NCBI GenBank assembly: GCA_965240325.2
Contig: OZ251227.1
Span: 2,914,001-2,978,000, forward strand
Origin: Rebecca billardiae RCC1528
Taxonomy: Eukaryota > Haptophyta
Direction of reading: 5' to 3'
DNA: 64,000 nt
Shown: piece by piece, positions 9,620 through 18,844 of the stretch
Position numbering within the stretch: the stretch's first letter is position 1
Layout of the letters: every line of letters begins with the position of its first letter
Program-made: the position numbers and the translations under genes
The notes under the pieces: model-generated
What the model was told of the DNA's origin: nothing
Seen by the model: the letters and a program-made list of their open reading frames with translations, nothing else
The model's database searches: none

Positions 9620-11617
9620 TCACGTCGTGCGGATCACGTCTGACGGGAACTGTGTCGACCAGTGGTTTCTGCGCGGCGCGGCGTGGCGTTGGGCGAGTCG
9701 GTTGCACTGCGTGTCAGGCGGGGCACACCGGCAAGCGACCCGCGGGCGATTGCTCACGCACCGGTAGATCTCCATCTCTTTGTCGTCGAGCAAGCACGCG
9801 TCGAGCTCCTTCACCATCGCCGACTCGTCCAGGTTGATGCCAATGAAGACGATCTCCTGCCGCCGGTCGCCGTACTCGCCCTGCATCTCGGCGCTGATGT
9901 CGGCCGCGTCCTCGTCTGGCCAGTCGGTCGGGTCCGTGCTCGCCCACCACAGGCCCTGCTTCTTCACCTCGAAGGCGCGGCCGGCGTGCGCCCAGTAGAA
10001 GCACTCCAGGTGGTTGTTGGAGAGCCACAGGAAGCCCTTCGAGCGCACCAGCGCCGCGAACGGCGACTTCTGGTCCGCCTTGCCCTGCAGCTGGTCAGAG
10101 AGCGCGAGGTTGTCCTTGGCGGGCAGGTGCTGGATGCACCGGTCGACCAGCCGCTGTGGGTGGAACGGCCGGCGGCGCGTGTACACAAACGACGAGATGC
10201 CGAAGCGCTCGGCGTGGCGGACGCTCGCGGACTTGCCCTGCGCGCCGGGGGCGGCAGCGGCGGCGGCGCGCGGGGGCGGTGCGTCGAGCGATGATGAGCC
10301 GGGGGGCAGGCCGCGAGCTTGGGCGCTGCTTGGCACGTCGCGTCGCGACGCGTGCCGCGGGGCGCGCACGTGGCTGTGGCTGTGCTCGTGGTCATGACTC
10401 GGGTCCTTGCACTCCTGGTCGGTGCATGCCTTCTCGTCGTGGCCGTGCTCGTGGCCGTGGCCGTGGCCGTGGCCGTGGCCGTGCTCATGGCTCGCGTCCT
10501 TGCAGTCCTTCTCGGTGCACGGCTTCTCGTCGTGGCCGTGGCCGTGGCCGTGGCCGTGGCCGTGCTCGTGGCTCGCGTCCTTGCAGTCCTTCTCGGTGCA
10601 CGGCTTCTCGTCGTGGCCGTGGCCGTGGCCGTGGCCGTGGCCGTGGCCGTGGCCGTGCTCGTGTGTGCCATCCGTGCAGTTCTGATCGGTGCACTTGCTC
10701 GCTTCGCCCTCGCCGTGCCCGTGCTCCTGCCCGTCGTCACTGGCGTGCCCGTGCTCAGGCTCATGCCCGTGCCCGTGCCCGTGCTCGGTGTCGGCCTCGC
10801 CCTTGGCGCTCGCATTCCCGCGCAGCCGCTTCACCTGCTGCCGCAGGTCCGACTCGGCGTCGCGCTTGGCCGCGCGCGTGCCGTCATCCTGCTTGGCGCC
10901 GATCACGTCGGCGAGGTTAACGCGGCCCCACTCCGAGGTGTGCACGGCCGCGAGCGGGTTCATCGCCGCCACCATGGACTTGAGCGCCTTCAGCTCGTCC
11001 GCCATCTTGAGCTGGTCCGCCTTGTTGAGCACGACCACATCCGCCGTCTCCACCTGCTCGACGAGCAGCTCGACCACCTTGCGCTGCGTGTTCGAGATGC
11101 CGTCGTCCTCGCCGAGCTCGGGGCGCTCCATCACCTTGCCCTTCTCGTCGAAGAGGCTGACGAACGTGCTCGCGTCGACGACGGTGACGAGGGTGTGCAG
11201 CTCGACCTTGTTCATCAGCTCCTCGCCCGCGTCCACCGCCGCCTGGAAGGTGCCGCGGATCTCGCTCGGCTCCGCGACGCCGGTCGACTCGACGACGATG
11301 TGGTCGTACGGCACGCCGCGTCGTTCGGAGAGCTCGACGAGCTTGTCGATCGACTGCATGAACTCCTCCGCCATCGAGCAGCACGCGCAGCCGTTCTGCA
11401 GCTCGACCGTGTCGTCTGCAGCGGACGCTCCGCCGCCCACGCCCTTGATGAGCTTCGCGTCGATGTTGACCTCGGCCACGTCGTTCACGACGACACCCAC
11501 TTTGAGGCCCTCCTTGTTCTCGAGCAGGTGACGCAGCAGCGTCGTCTTCCCAGCCCCCAGGAAGCCCGAGAGCAGTGTGATCGGCACCGGCGCGCCTTGC
11601 GGGCGCGAGGCCTCCAT
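9620..11617 (-). CDS. CobW/COG0523-type G3E GTPase with His/Cys-rich metal-binding insert
   Basis: Two exons: 11617-9762 and 9668-9620 (93-nt intron), 634 residues. The ATG at 11617 is chosen because [16 protein letters not shown] (Walker A, residues 13-28) follows at the family's usual distance. Other landmarks are NGCACC (75-80, the CxCC metal site), [10 protein letters not shown] (108-117) and LNKAD (197-201). Residues about 278-416 are an insert dominated by HGHGHG runs with Cys-bearing units such as [18 protein letters not shown]. The CobW C-terminal domain follows ([16 protein letters not shown] to GLWW). COG0523 GTPases, including eukaryotic ZNG1, deliver metal, often zinc, to client enzymes; the His-rich insert fits zinc or nickel buffering. 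I see no organelle signal I would trust. Confidence 0.93.
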   Translation of the reverse strand: MEASRPQGAPVPITLLSGFLGAGKTTLLRHLLENKEGLKVGVVVNDVAEVNIDAKLIKGVGGGASAADDTVELQNGCACCSMAEEFMQSIDKLVELSERRGVPYDHIVVESTGVAEPSEIRGTFQAAVDAGEELMNKVELHTLVTVVDASTFVSLFDEKGKVMERPELGEDDGISNTQRKVVELLVEQVETADVVVLNKADQLKMADELKALKSMVAAMNPLAAVHTSEWGRVNLADVIGAKQDDGTRAAKRDAESDLRQQVKRLRGNASAKGEADTEHGHGHGHEPEHGHASDDGQEHGHGEGEASKCTDQNCTDGTHEHGHGHGHGHGHGHGHDEKPCTEKDCKDASHEHGHGHGHGHGHDEKPCTEKDCKDASHEHGHGHGHGHGHEHGHDEKACTDQECKDPSHDHEHSHSHVRAPRHASRRDVPSSAQARGLPPGSSSLDAPPPRAAAAAAPGAQGKSASVRHAERFGISSFVYTRRRPFHPQRLVDRCIQHLPAKDNLALSDQLQGKADQKSPFAALVRSKGFLWLSNNHLECFYWAHAGRAFEVKKQGLWWASTDPTDWPDEDAADISAEMQGEYGDRRQEIVFIGINLDESAMVKELDACLLDDKEMEIYRCVSNRPRVACRCAPPDTQCNRLAQRHAAPRRNHWSTQFPSDVIRTT
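10395..10795 (-). repeat. in-gene tandem repeat encoding His/Cys-rich units
   Basis: Within the CobW gene a unit of about 100 bp encoding D-E-K-[PA]-C-T-[ED]-[KQ]-[DE]-C-K-D-[AP]-S-H plus a variable HGHG run occurs three times, with a more divergent fourth ([15 protein letters not shown]). Within units the hexamer GGCCGT/ACGGCC is itself tandem. The HG run length differs between units, a sign of slippage. Confidence 0.85.
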
Positions 11618-11821
11618 GGCAAGGGGATATTCCCGGCACCTTGGCTCTGCATCCGCGAGTGGACCCTTGCTGCGACTTGATTGGTGGAGAACAGGCTTGC
11701 GGGGTTCTGCGACGCACAATCTGAGATCCGAATGACATATCTCGCCTGCCTGCGGCTGTGTGCGTGCAAAGGAATAATAGGTGCGTGAGTAAACTCCAGG
11801 GGCGTTCCCCGCATCGGTCAT

Positions 11822-11960
11822 ACGCCAAATTGAACCGTCTTCCTATTGGAAGGGGCTTCGTCCATTTGAAGCGGGTACATTGAATACGGAAAAAGGCAAA
11901 GCCCCCCCAGGGGGGGCTTTGCTTTTCGGGAGCGTGTGGCAGGATCCCGGGAACGCCCTT
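11822..11960 (+). repeat. dispersed repeat family B, copy 1, with perfect hairpin
   Basis: Matches 58343-58510 in the same orientation: ACGCCAAAT[TC]GAACCG, a GGGCT[TC]C...TTTCAA-type hairpin block, GAATACGG, and GCGTGTGGCAGG..CCCGGGAACGCCCT. This copy carries a hairpin with 13-bp perfect arms, GCAAAGCCCCCCC (11896-11908) and its complement (11910-11922), separated by one base. It lies just upstream of the CobW start and may overlap its promoter. Confidence 0.7.
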
Positions 11961-11969
11961 GAATGTAGG

Positions 11970-12582
11970 AGTATGGAGCGCTCGTTGGAACTTGACGCCG
12001 GTTTGGCGCCCGCGCGGCGAGGGCGACGACGGGCGTACACGGGGCCAGCGGCGGCGGGAAGCGCGCGGGCGCGGCCGAGAACGGCACGGTCCGGACGCCT
12101 CTCGCCAGCCGCGGACGCGCACCGCGCCTCCTCCTCGCACGCTGCTAACTTGATCCGGGTTAAACGGTGGTTTTGCTGCCGACCAGCTCAAGTTCCACGG
12201 CTGGTCAATGTTCGGCTTGCGACCTCGCCGCTGGTGCTAGCAAGAAGGTACACGAGTTGGTCGAACTCCCACGCACCCGCTCTGCGCTCGTCGACGCCCT
12301 CTGAAGGTGACTTGGGGTGCATGCGGGGCAGTGGAATGCAGTGGTTCGGCGTTGCCTCTCAGTCGTCCAGCGCGCAGGCCATGTGGCGCGGGTGTGGTGC
12401 GCGCATGGCCCGGTAATTCGGTCGCGGCATGTCTGTCTGGGCTGCCCAAGGCCTGCCGCACCGCGAAGCGAGCGCTCAGGAGCGTGTGCCGACCGTGCCA
12501 GCCCCGCCGAGATGGGGCACTTCGCTGGGAAATGCGGTGTCAAGTTCCAAGCCCCGCCAAGTTCCAACGAGCGCTCCATACT
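11970..12582. repeat. 613-bp segment bounded by 25-bp perfect inverted repeats
   Basis: AGTATGGAGCGCTCGTTGGA plus ACTTG at 11970-11994 is exactly complementary to 12558-12582. The interior has no recognisable gene. A family A repeat core starts immediately outside at 12583. It looks like a small non-autonomous element or foldback. Confidence 0.6.
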
Positions 12583-12630
12583 ACAGTTTACTAAGAATAA
12601 GAGACGCACACAGCTCAGACAGGCGAGATA
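12583..12630 (+). repeat. dispersed repeat family A, copy 2
   Basis: Contains CAGTTTACTAAGAATAAGAG followed by ACGCACACAGCTCAGACAGG, one mismatch from the copy at 6631. The longer tail seen in copies 1 and 4 is absent. Confidence 0.7.
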
Positions 12631-12915
12631 CAGGTGTGGATGCACGCGTTTCCGCCATCGTGACCGGATGGCAAATTGAAGATTCTGGCGGACGTTGGCC
12701 CTGCGCTGCGCACGCACGCACGTGTGCACCGGCGGGGGTTGCGAATGGCGGAAACTGAGCAGCAGAGGGGTCGAGGGGACTACTGAGTCGGCTCATGAGT
12801 GAACGAACAGGCTAACAGGGCCTCCTCATTTCGGCATTTCGGCCAGCAGCCGAGGCCGTCACCGCCATCAGCTAGACGGCAGCCGCCCCGCGGCCACGCG
12901 GTCCGGCTGACGCGG

Positions 12916-13728
12916 TCAGAGGCAGAGCACGTTGGCCGGCTTGAGCCGCCACCGGCTGCCGTCCGGCTTGCTGAGCACCTCGTACCGCCCGACGGCCGCG
13001 TCAAAGCTGAGCACCTTGACGCGCACGCCGTTCCGGCTCGCATCGCTCAGGTGCGCCGTGGTTGCGCGCGTGCCGGGCGGCAGCAGCACGACTTCCGGCG
13101 GGAGCGTCCGCGAGCTCTTCGTGGGCTCCTCCACCACGGCGTACTCGTTCGCGCCTTCGTCGTACGACATGAGCGTGCCTGCGCCGCCCGGCGCCACGCC
13201 GTATGGCTGCGCGCCGTCCAGGAACTGCACCGGCACGAGCGTCTGCCTGGCGTTGGCAGGCTTGAGGGCGATGACGTCGCCCGATTCGAGGCGGCACTGG
13301 TAGCGAGCCCCATCGAACGACACGACGGACACCGTCTTGCCGTTGTGCTGGGTGGCGCTCTGCAGGCCGGCCACGAGCGCGCGCGTGCGTGGCGGGAGCA
13401 CGTCAAAGTGGCGGTACCGGTTCGCGGCGACGATGGCGCGTAGCCGAGCCTCGTCCGCGCCACTGAACTTGTCGACCAGCGCCTCAGACTGATAGAAGTG
13501 GAACGTCGGCATTGACGTGATCCCGCAGCGCTGCGCGACGTCCTGCGCCTCATCCACGTCCACCTTGACAAAGACGCAGTCGGGAAACTCGCTCGCGAGC
13601 GCCGCGAAGCGCGGCCCGATCATCTGGCAGGGACCACACCACGCGGCAGTGAAGTCGACGCACACGAGCGCGTCGCCCGCCTCGCGTAGCGCCGCCGAGA
13701 ACTCATGCAGGTCGGCGAGCTGCCGCAT
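12916..13728 (-). CDS. thioredoxin-domain protein with C-terminal beta-rich repeats
   Basis: 270 residues from the ATG at 13728; the frame is open upstream but has no earlier ATG that I can place. Residues about 1-100 are a thioredoxin fold: VCVDFTAAWCGPCQMI with the WCGPC redox site, VKVDVDEAQDVAQRCGITSMPTFHFY with the conserved cis-Pro, and the closing helix. After residue 115 there are two related segments, one ending GDVIALKPANA and one ending GSRWRLKPANV, each preceded by a G-K/R-x-V-x-V-x-S-F-D-x-A strand; a weaker third segment lies between them. These look like small SH3-like beta modules. Likely a protein disulphide reductase or a redox-regulated adaptor. It is downstream of the metal ATPase on the same strand. 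Confidence 0.9.
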   Translation of the reverse strand: MRQLADLHEFSAALREAGDALVCVDFTAAWCGPCQMIGPRFAALASEFPDCVFVKVDVDEAQDVAQRCGITSMPTFHFYQSEALVDKFSGADEARLRAIVAANRYRHFDVLPPRTRALVAGLQSATQHNGKTVSVVSFDGARYQCRLESGDVIALKPANARQTLVPVQFLDGAQPYGVAPGGAGTLMSYDEGANEYAVVEEPTKSSRTLPPEVVLLPPGTRATTAHLSDASRNGVRVKVLSFDAAVGRYEVLSKPDGSRWRLKPANVLCL

Positions 13729-13842
13729 GCGCGTCCGTCGCGTGTCTCGATGCCCTTGATCCGAGAGTAGACGGCGAACACTGTCGGCCAAGTCGCACCG
13801 GGGCGGGACTCACAAGTGCAGCAGCAGGGAGCCACGATGGCG

Positions 13843-13895
13843 AGCGACCGCGGGTCCACGCCTGCTGCCCTGCAGCAGGTGGACCCGCGGTCGCT
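13843..13895. other. 53-nt near-perfect stem-loop between ATPase and thioredoxin genes
   Basis: Arms AGCGACCGCGGGTCCAC (13843-13859) and its exact complement (13879-13895) enclose a second stem, CTGCTG (13862-13867) with CAGCAG (13873-13878), and a 5-nt loop. It starts 28 nt beyond the ATPase stop codon on the transcribed side, so in RNA it would lie in the ATPase 3' UTR or the thioredoxin 5' flank. Confidence 0.8.
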
Positions 13896-13922
13896 TGCGA
13901 GACTATCTGACGAAAGACGGCC

Positions 13923-16900
13923 TCAGGACGCGCGATCCCACATGCGCGCCTGGAGCAGAGTGCTGCCGATGGCGATGACGAGCACAAGCGAGCCAAGGTC
14001 AACGAGCGGCCCAAAGCGGCATGAAGCCGAGGCGATCGCGCCGCCTTTGATCGCGGCCGAGAGCGCGATGTTGGCGTAGATGACGAGGCGCGCACGGCGG
14101 CACAGCTCAATCGCCTGCGGTATCCGCTCGAGGTTGTCGGTCAGCATGACGACGTCTGCCGACTCGCTCGCGAGCGCCGTGCCGGACGCGCCCATCGCCA
14201 CACCGACCGTCGCCTCGGCAAGCGCGGTCGCGTCGTTGATGCCGTCGCCGACCATCGCCGTCAGCTGCGACGCGCCTCTGCCGCCACCGTTCGCGGCCAC
14301 GCCGCCCAGCGCGCGAACCGCCTCGCGCTTATCCGCAGGCAGTAGCCCGGCGCGCACGGAGCCAATGCTCACGGCGCGCGCGACTGGCGCCGCCGTCGCG
14401 TGCGCTGAGCCCGTGAGCATCGTGAGGCCGCAGCCGAGCCGCTCTCGAGCCGGCGCACGGCCGGGCGCGCCTCCGCGCGCAGCTCGTCGTTGAGCGCGAG
14501 CGCGAGGACGAGCTCGCCATCGAGCAGAACGGCCAGGCACGTGTCGTCGGCGCGCGCGGCGCAGAACGCGGCGAACCACTCGACCGCGCGCTGCGGAGCG
14601 CGCACGGTGGTAAGGGCGCGCGCGTTGCCCACGGTGATGAGAGCGGTGGCCGACGGCGACGGCGGCACAGCGCCGCCGGCGTCAGCGCCGCCGCCCGCGG
14701 CCGCCGCCGGCACGGCCGCGCTCACCGCGACACGCCCTTCGAGCCCCACTCCCTCGACCTGCCGGAAGCCCGCCACGTCGGGCAGCACGTGCACCCCAGC
14801 GAGCGCAGCCTCGCCCACGCAGCCCAGCGCGCGCGCCACCACAGCGTGCGCCAGCGGGTGCGACGAGCGCGCCTCCACGGCGGCGGCTGCGCGCAGCGCG
14901 GCGTGCGCAGCGGGGCTGAGCGCCACCGGCTGAGCCGAGCGCGGCGGCGCCGCCCGCGGCCTCCCGCGCTCGCCGTCGCCGTCGTCTCCGCCGCCGTCCG
15001 CGCGCGCGGCATCCGCGCCGATGCGCGCGGGCTCGACGGCCTCGGCCTCGGAGGGAGCCGCGTGCGAGCGCCCCGGCGCAGGGCACTCCTCGACACGCGT
15101 GACGGTGAACTCGCCCGTCGTGAGCGTGCCCGTCTTGTCCACGCCGAGCTGGCGCACGGCGGCCAGCTCCTCGACAGCGTCCGCGCGCTTGAACAGCACG
15201 CCGTGCCGCGCGGCGCTGGCGATCACGGCCATGGTCGGGACGGGCGACGCAACGACGAGCGCGCACGGGCACGCGAGCAGGAGCAGCGAGAGCGCGCGCG
15301 TGCTCCACGCGTCGCGCCCGCCTTTGGCGAGCGCCGGCCCGAGCAGCGCGACCGCCGCGGCGAGCGCGAGCGTGGCGGGCGTCCACCAGCGCGCAAACTC
15401 GTCGACGGCGCGCTGCGAGCGCCCGCGCCCCGCCTGCGCGCGCCGCACGAGCTCGGCGATCTGCGCGAGCTCCGACTCGGCGGCGGCGGCGGTGAGCTGT
15501 ACGGTGGCGAAGCCGTGCAGCACGATGCTCCCCGCGGAGACGCGAGCGCCCACAGGCTTGGGCACGGGCGCGTGCTCCCCTGTGAGCGAGGCCTCGGAGA
15601 CGACGACCGAGCCCGCCGCCACCTCGCCGTCCACGACGCACTGCTCGCCCGCGCGCAGCTCGATCGCGTCGCCCGCGCGCAGCGAGCTGAGGGGCACGGG
15701 CACGCCGGTGGCGTGCAGGACGGCCGTGGTGGGCATGGAGAGGTGCGTCGCGACCGAGAGCGAGCGGTTGACGCGCTCCATCATCGAGCTGCGCAGGGGC
15801 AGCGCACGCGCGGGCGGTGGGGCGGCGCGCGTTGAGCGACGCGCCTCGCCGTGCGCGCAAAGGGCGCAAGCGCGCATGACGCGGCCCGCCTCGCCCACTG
15901 CATTTATTGGCCAAGGTGCGCATCGCGTGGCGGCGAGTGCCGAACGTACCGCTCGACACACTTGGCAGTGGCGTAGAACGCGACGAGCAGCGCCGCCTCG
16001 ATCCACTCGCCCAGCGCGACCGCGCCGCCGATCGCGATCAGCATCAGCAGGCGCATCTCCAGCCGTGGCGCGCGCGCTGCCAGCCACTCGCGCGCCAACT
16101 CCAGCAGCATCGGCAGCGCACCGACGCACACGCACGCGCACAGCAGCGCAAAGTAGGCCACGTCGAGCGGAGAGCTTGCGGCCTGCTCGTTGTGTGCGTG
16201 CAGGTGCGCGTGCAGGTCAAACTCGTCCCCGGCGCGCGCGTGTGTGCACGCAAACGCCAGCACGGCCGCCCTGAGCAGCGCCCACAGCAGAAGCGCGTGC
16301 GATGGCAGCACGAGCGCGCGCGCGCTGGGCGAGGCCGGCTGGCTCGGTCGGGTCGTCGTCGACGTCACCGGCCGAGACGAGCGAGGCGCCGAGGTTCGCG
16401 CTGTTCAGCTTGTCCACCACCGCGTTGGGCGGCAGGCACGCGCTGTCTGCGCAGTGCCGGACGTGCGCGGTGCGCGAGACCACGTTCACGTCCGCCGAGA
16501 GCACGCCGCACACGGGGCCGAGGAGTGCGCGCACGAGGCGCACCTCCGCCTCGCAGCACATGTTGCGCACGCGGTACATCGACGTGACGACGCTGTGCTT
16601 GTGCGCCGCGCGCTCCTTCACCAGCGAGCTGATGGGGACCACGGTGGCGCCCGCGCTCGGCGCCACGCCCGAAGGCGCGACACGAGGTGTGGCGCCGCGA
16701 GCGCCAGCGGTGCACCCGTCATCGGCGCAGGTCACGCAATGCCGACGGCCTCGAACGAGACCACGCCCTTGCACGCGCATGCGCTTCGCGCGCTCGTCGG
16801 TCAGGAAGGGGTCTCCGCGCCCGTCCGCTGCGCATGCGCCGCAGAGGTCCTCACCCGACAGCGCTTCCTCGAGTCTGGCATCGGCGAGGCGTGCGCGATC

Positions 16901-16978
16901 GTGATCGAGCTGACATTGACAGTGGGCGGCTTCTTGCTCGCACGTCTGCGCCTCGACGCCCTCTTCCACTGCCAGCAT
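13923..16978 (-). CDS. P1B-type heavy-metal ATPase (Zn/Cd-like), with an apparent 2-nt frameshift
   Basis: An ion pump. The N-terminal part (16978 to about 16400) is Cys-rich and contains an HMA domain whose site reads NMCCEAE, the CC-type motif of plant Zn ATPases HMA2/HMA4. Membrane segments follow (16320-15950). After an intron (15949-15789, GTACGT...GCAG) come the actuator TGEH, the CPC motif in LLACPCALVVASP, DKTGTLTTGEF, SSHPLA, MLTGS, MVGDGIND and a last helix with VDLGSLVLVIAIG. All core motifs are present. Two problems: the frame shifts by 2 nt near 14442-14445 (extra AG in GAGAG) just before MLTG; and the HMA-to-membrane junction near 16320-16390 changes frame with only a 40-nt GT...AG candidate. 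MLTGS replaces the usual MLTGD. Functional state uncertain. Confidence 0.85.
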
Positions 16979-17250
16979 CTTGCCGTTCAGCGGAGATCGC
17001 GCCGGCGGCGCGCGTTGGGCGTGGTCTCTGCGCGGCCGCCGTTGTGCCGATCACCGATCTGAGATCACAGGTCACTGGCCGGCCGGCTGGTTTATTTGTT
17101 TTTTAACGTGCGTAAACGGCTCATCACGGTGGCAGGTTGCCGCGCCATCCTTCATCGCACGCTCTCCGAAGAGAGACCTGGAAGCGCACTACCGTCGTCG
17201 TCCCTCCATGTGCGCAGCTGCGCAGCAGCCGCTGATGAGCGCAGCAGCCG

Positions 17251-18279
17251 TCACAGCGCCTGGCCCCAGCGACTCATGCGCACGACGAGCGGCACCATCC
17301 ACACCGTCCACGTGTCCTCGTGCCACCGCACCGCGCTCGCAAACCTGCCGAGCATGCGGTATGCGCACAGGTGCAGCGCGAGGCCGTTGGCGAGCGCGGA
17401 GGTGACGAGGAAGAGCAGCGGGTACACGTTGACCACGTCCGTCATCACGCGCGGGTTGCAGTAGAAGTGCCACAGCCCGAGCGGCAGCGCGCCGCCGACG
17501 AGGCAGGAGGCGTACGCCAGCGGCTTGTGCCACTCGAGCAGCGAGCTGTACAGGTCGTACACGGCCACGCCGACAAAGTCGAGCTCGAGCCAGAGGTGGA
17601 GCACGTACAGCAGCGGGGGGAAGAAGAGGAGAGGCGCGTCGCCGAGCTGGCACAGCGAGATCAGCTCCCCGGCCGACTCGCCCCAGCGCTCCCACAGCGT
17701 GGTCGGGCTGAAGCCGCCGAAGAAGATCTGGAATGGCAGCGACCACGCCAGCCCGTGGCACGCGGGCAGCACCCAGAAGGTGACCCACGCCTCAGCCCCG
17801 CTGTTCGGCCACAGGCGGAAGCACAGCAGCACGGCAGCTGTGACGCCGTGTATCAACCTGGGGGCGAGCGCGCGCGGCGGGGAGGCCGTGGCCGATCAGC
17901 GGCTGGTCGCAGGCTCGCAGGCCCGATATGGAAAGGCGGTGCGCGCACGGCGCGTGTGCGCGCGGCCAGCGCACCAGCAGGTCGTTGTGAGCAGGCAGAG
18001 CCTCCCCGTGCCGTGCCATGCGAGCGTGCCGAGCACGAACAGCGTCCACAACGCGTACAACCCCGTCACAAGCTCGGGCCTCTGCCGCGTCTGCACGCAC
18101 AAGCTCGGTCCTGAGATGCCGAACGGGAAGGTCTCCATCCGGCCCTTCCGCCGGTCTACGACCGAAAACATCTCGCCGGGGGCATGCTCCTCCTCACTCC
18201 GGCCGTACTCGGCGCGACCACGGCTGCGCTGCCCCTTCCCCTCCGATCGGGGCTCGCCGCGACGTCGTGCCTTGCCCAT
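17251..18279 (-). CDS. multi-pass membrane protein, unknown
   Basis: Two exons, 18279-17975 and 17857-17251, joined in phase across a 117-nt intron; 303 residues. The first 48 residues are charged and Arg-rich; METFPFGISGPSLCV follows, then about seven hydrophobic segments, including ELVTGLYALWTLFVLGTLAW, the segment created by the splice (TTTC|WLIHGVTAAVLLCF), WVTFWVLPACHGLAWSLPF, LLFFPPLLYVLHLWL and VYPLLFLVTSALANGLAL. A polar loop with TTLWERWGESAGE lies between the third and fourth. The topology could suit a small transporter or a receptor-like protein. I do not recognise the family. The splice that joins hydrophobic frames in register is the best evidence that it is real. Confidence 0.7.
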
Positions 18280-18844
18280 GGCGCGCGACCGGCTGGCGGC
18301 CGCGCAGCCCGCGCTGGCGCGACCGCGCGAAGCCGGAGTCGGGTGCTGATGATGGCGGCGGAATTACGGAAATCGCCGCAGCAAATCGGGCGTAATCGCG
18401 CTGCTGGATCAACCACGATGGCGCCGCCGTCCTGCGTCATCCGCGCAGATTGAGATTGCCACTCAAGACAGTACCAAGAATCAGAAGAGCGCGTGCTGGT
18501 GGTAGCACGTCGCGCTTCTAGCAGATGCTGCATCGGCCCTGGCCTCCGGGCCCTTGCTCGCGCCATCAGCGCCCACAAGCGCTCGATTGCATGTGCCCTG
18601 AGCCGAAGAGTGCCCAGCTCAGGCCGCGCCGTGTGCCATCGGACGGAGTCACGTCAGGACGGCTGAGAGACTGTGCTGCGACAAGGGTACGGGTGTGAGT
18701 GAAGACAGATCGCGACCACGCGCGTACTCGCGTGGCCACGTCGCACGGATGTGCCCCACTGGTCGGCTGCGAGCGATCGCGCCGCCGCCCCGACCGAGAC
18801 AGCGCACGGCCTGGCCTGCAAGGCGGAAGGCCGCGGGCGCGAGT
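18280..18844. other. intergenic spacer
   Basis: Between the start of the multi-pass gene and the 3' end of the HACD fusion gene; both are transcribed leftward. No gene recognised. It should hold the promoter of the former and the 3' UTR of the latter. Confidence 0.4.

Noticed and set aside
10319-11680. 453-residue plus-strand hydrophobic open frame
   Set aside because: Its VAVAVAV runs are the antisense of the HGHG-encoding repeat in the CobW gene.
11896-11922. Perfect GC hairpin resembling a bacterial intrinsic terminator
   Set aside because: No U-tract, the context is eukaryotic, and it belongs to a dispersed repeat.
14789-16274. Plus-strand frames opposite the ATPase
   Set aside because: Composition-driven shadows; ATPase motifs are all on the minus strand.
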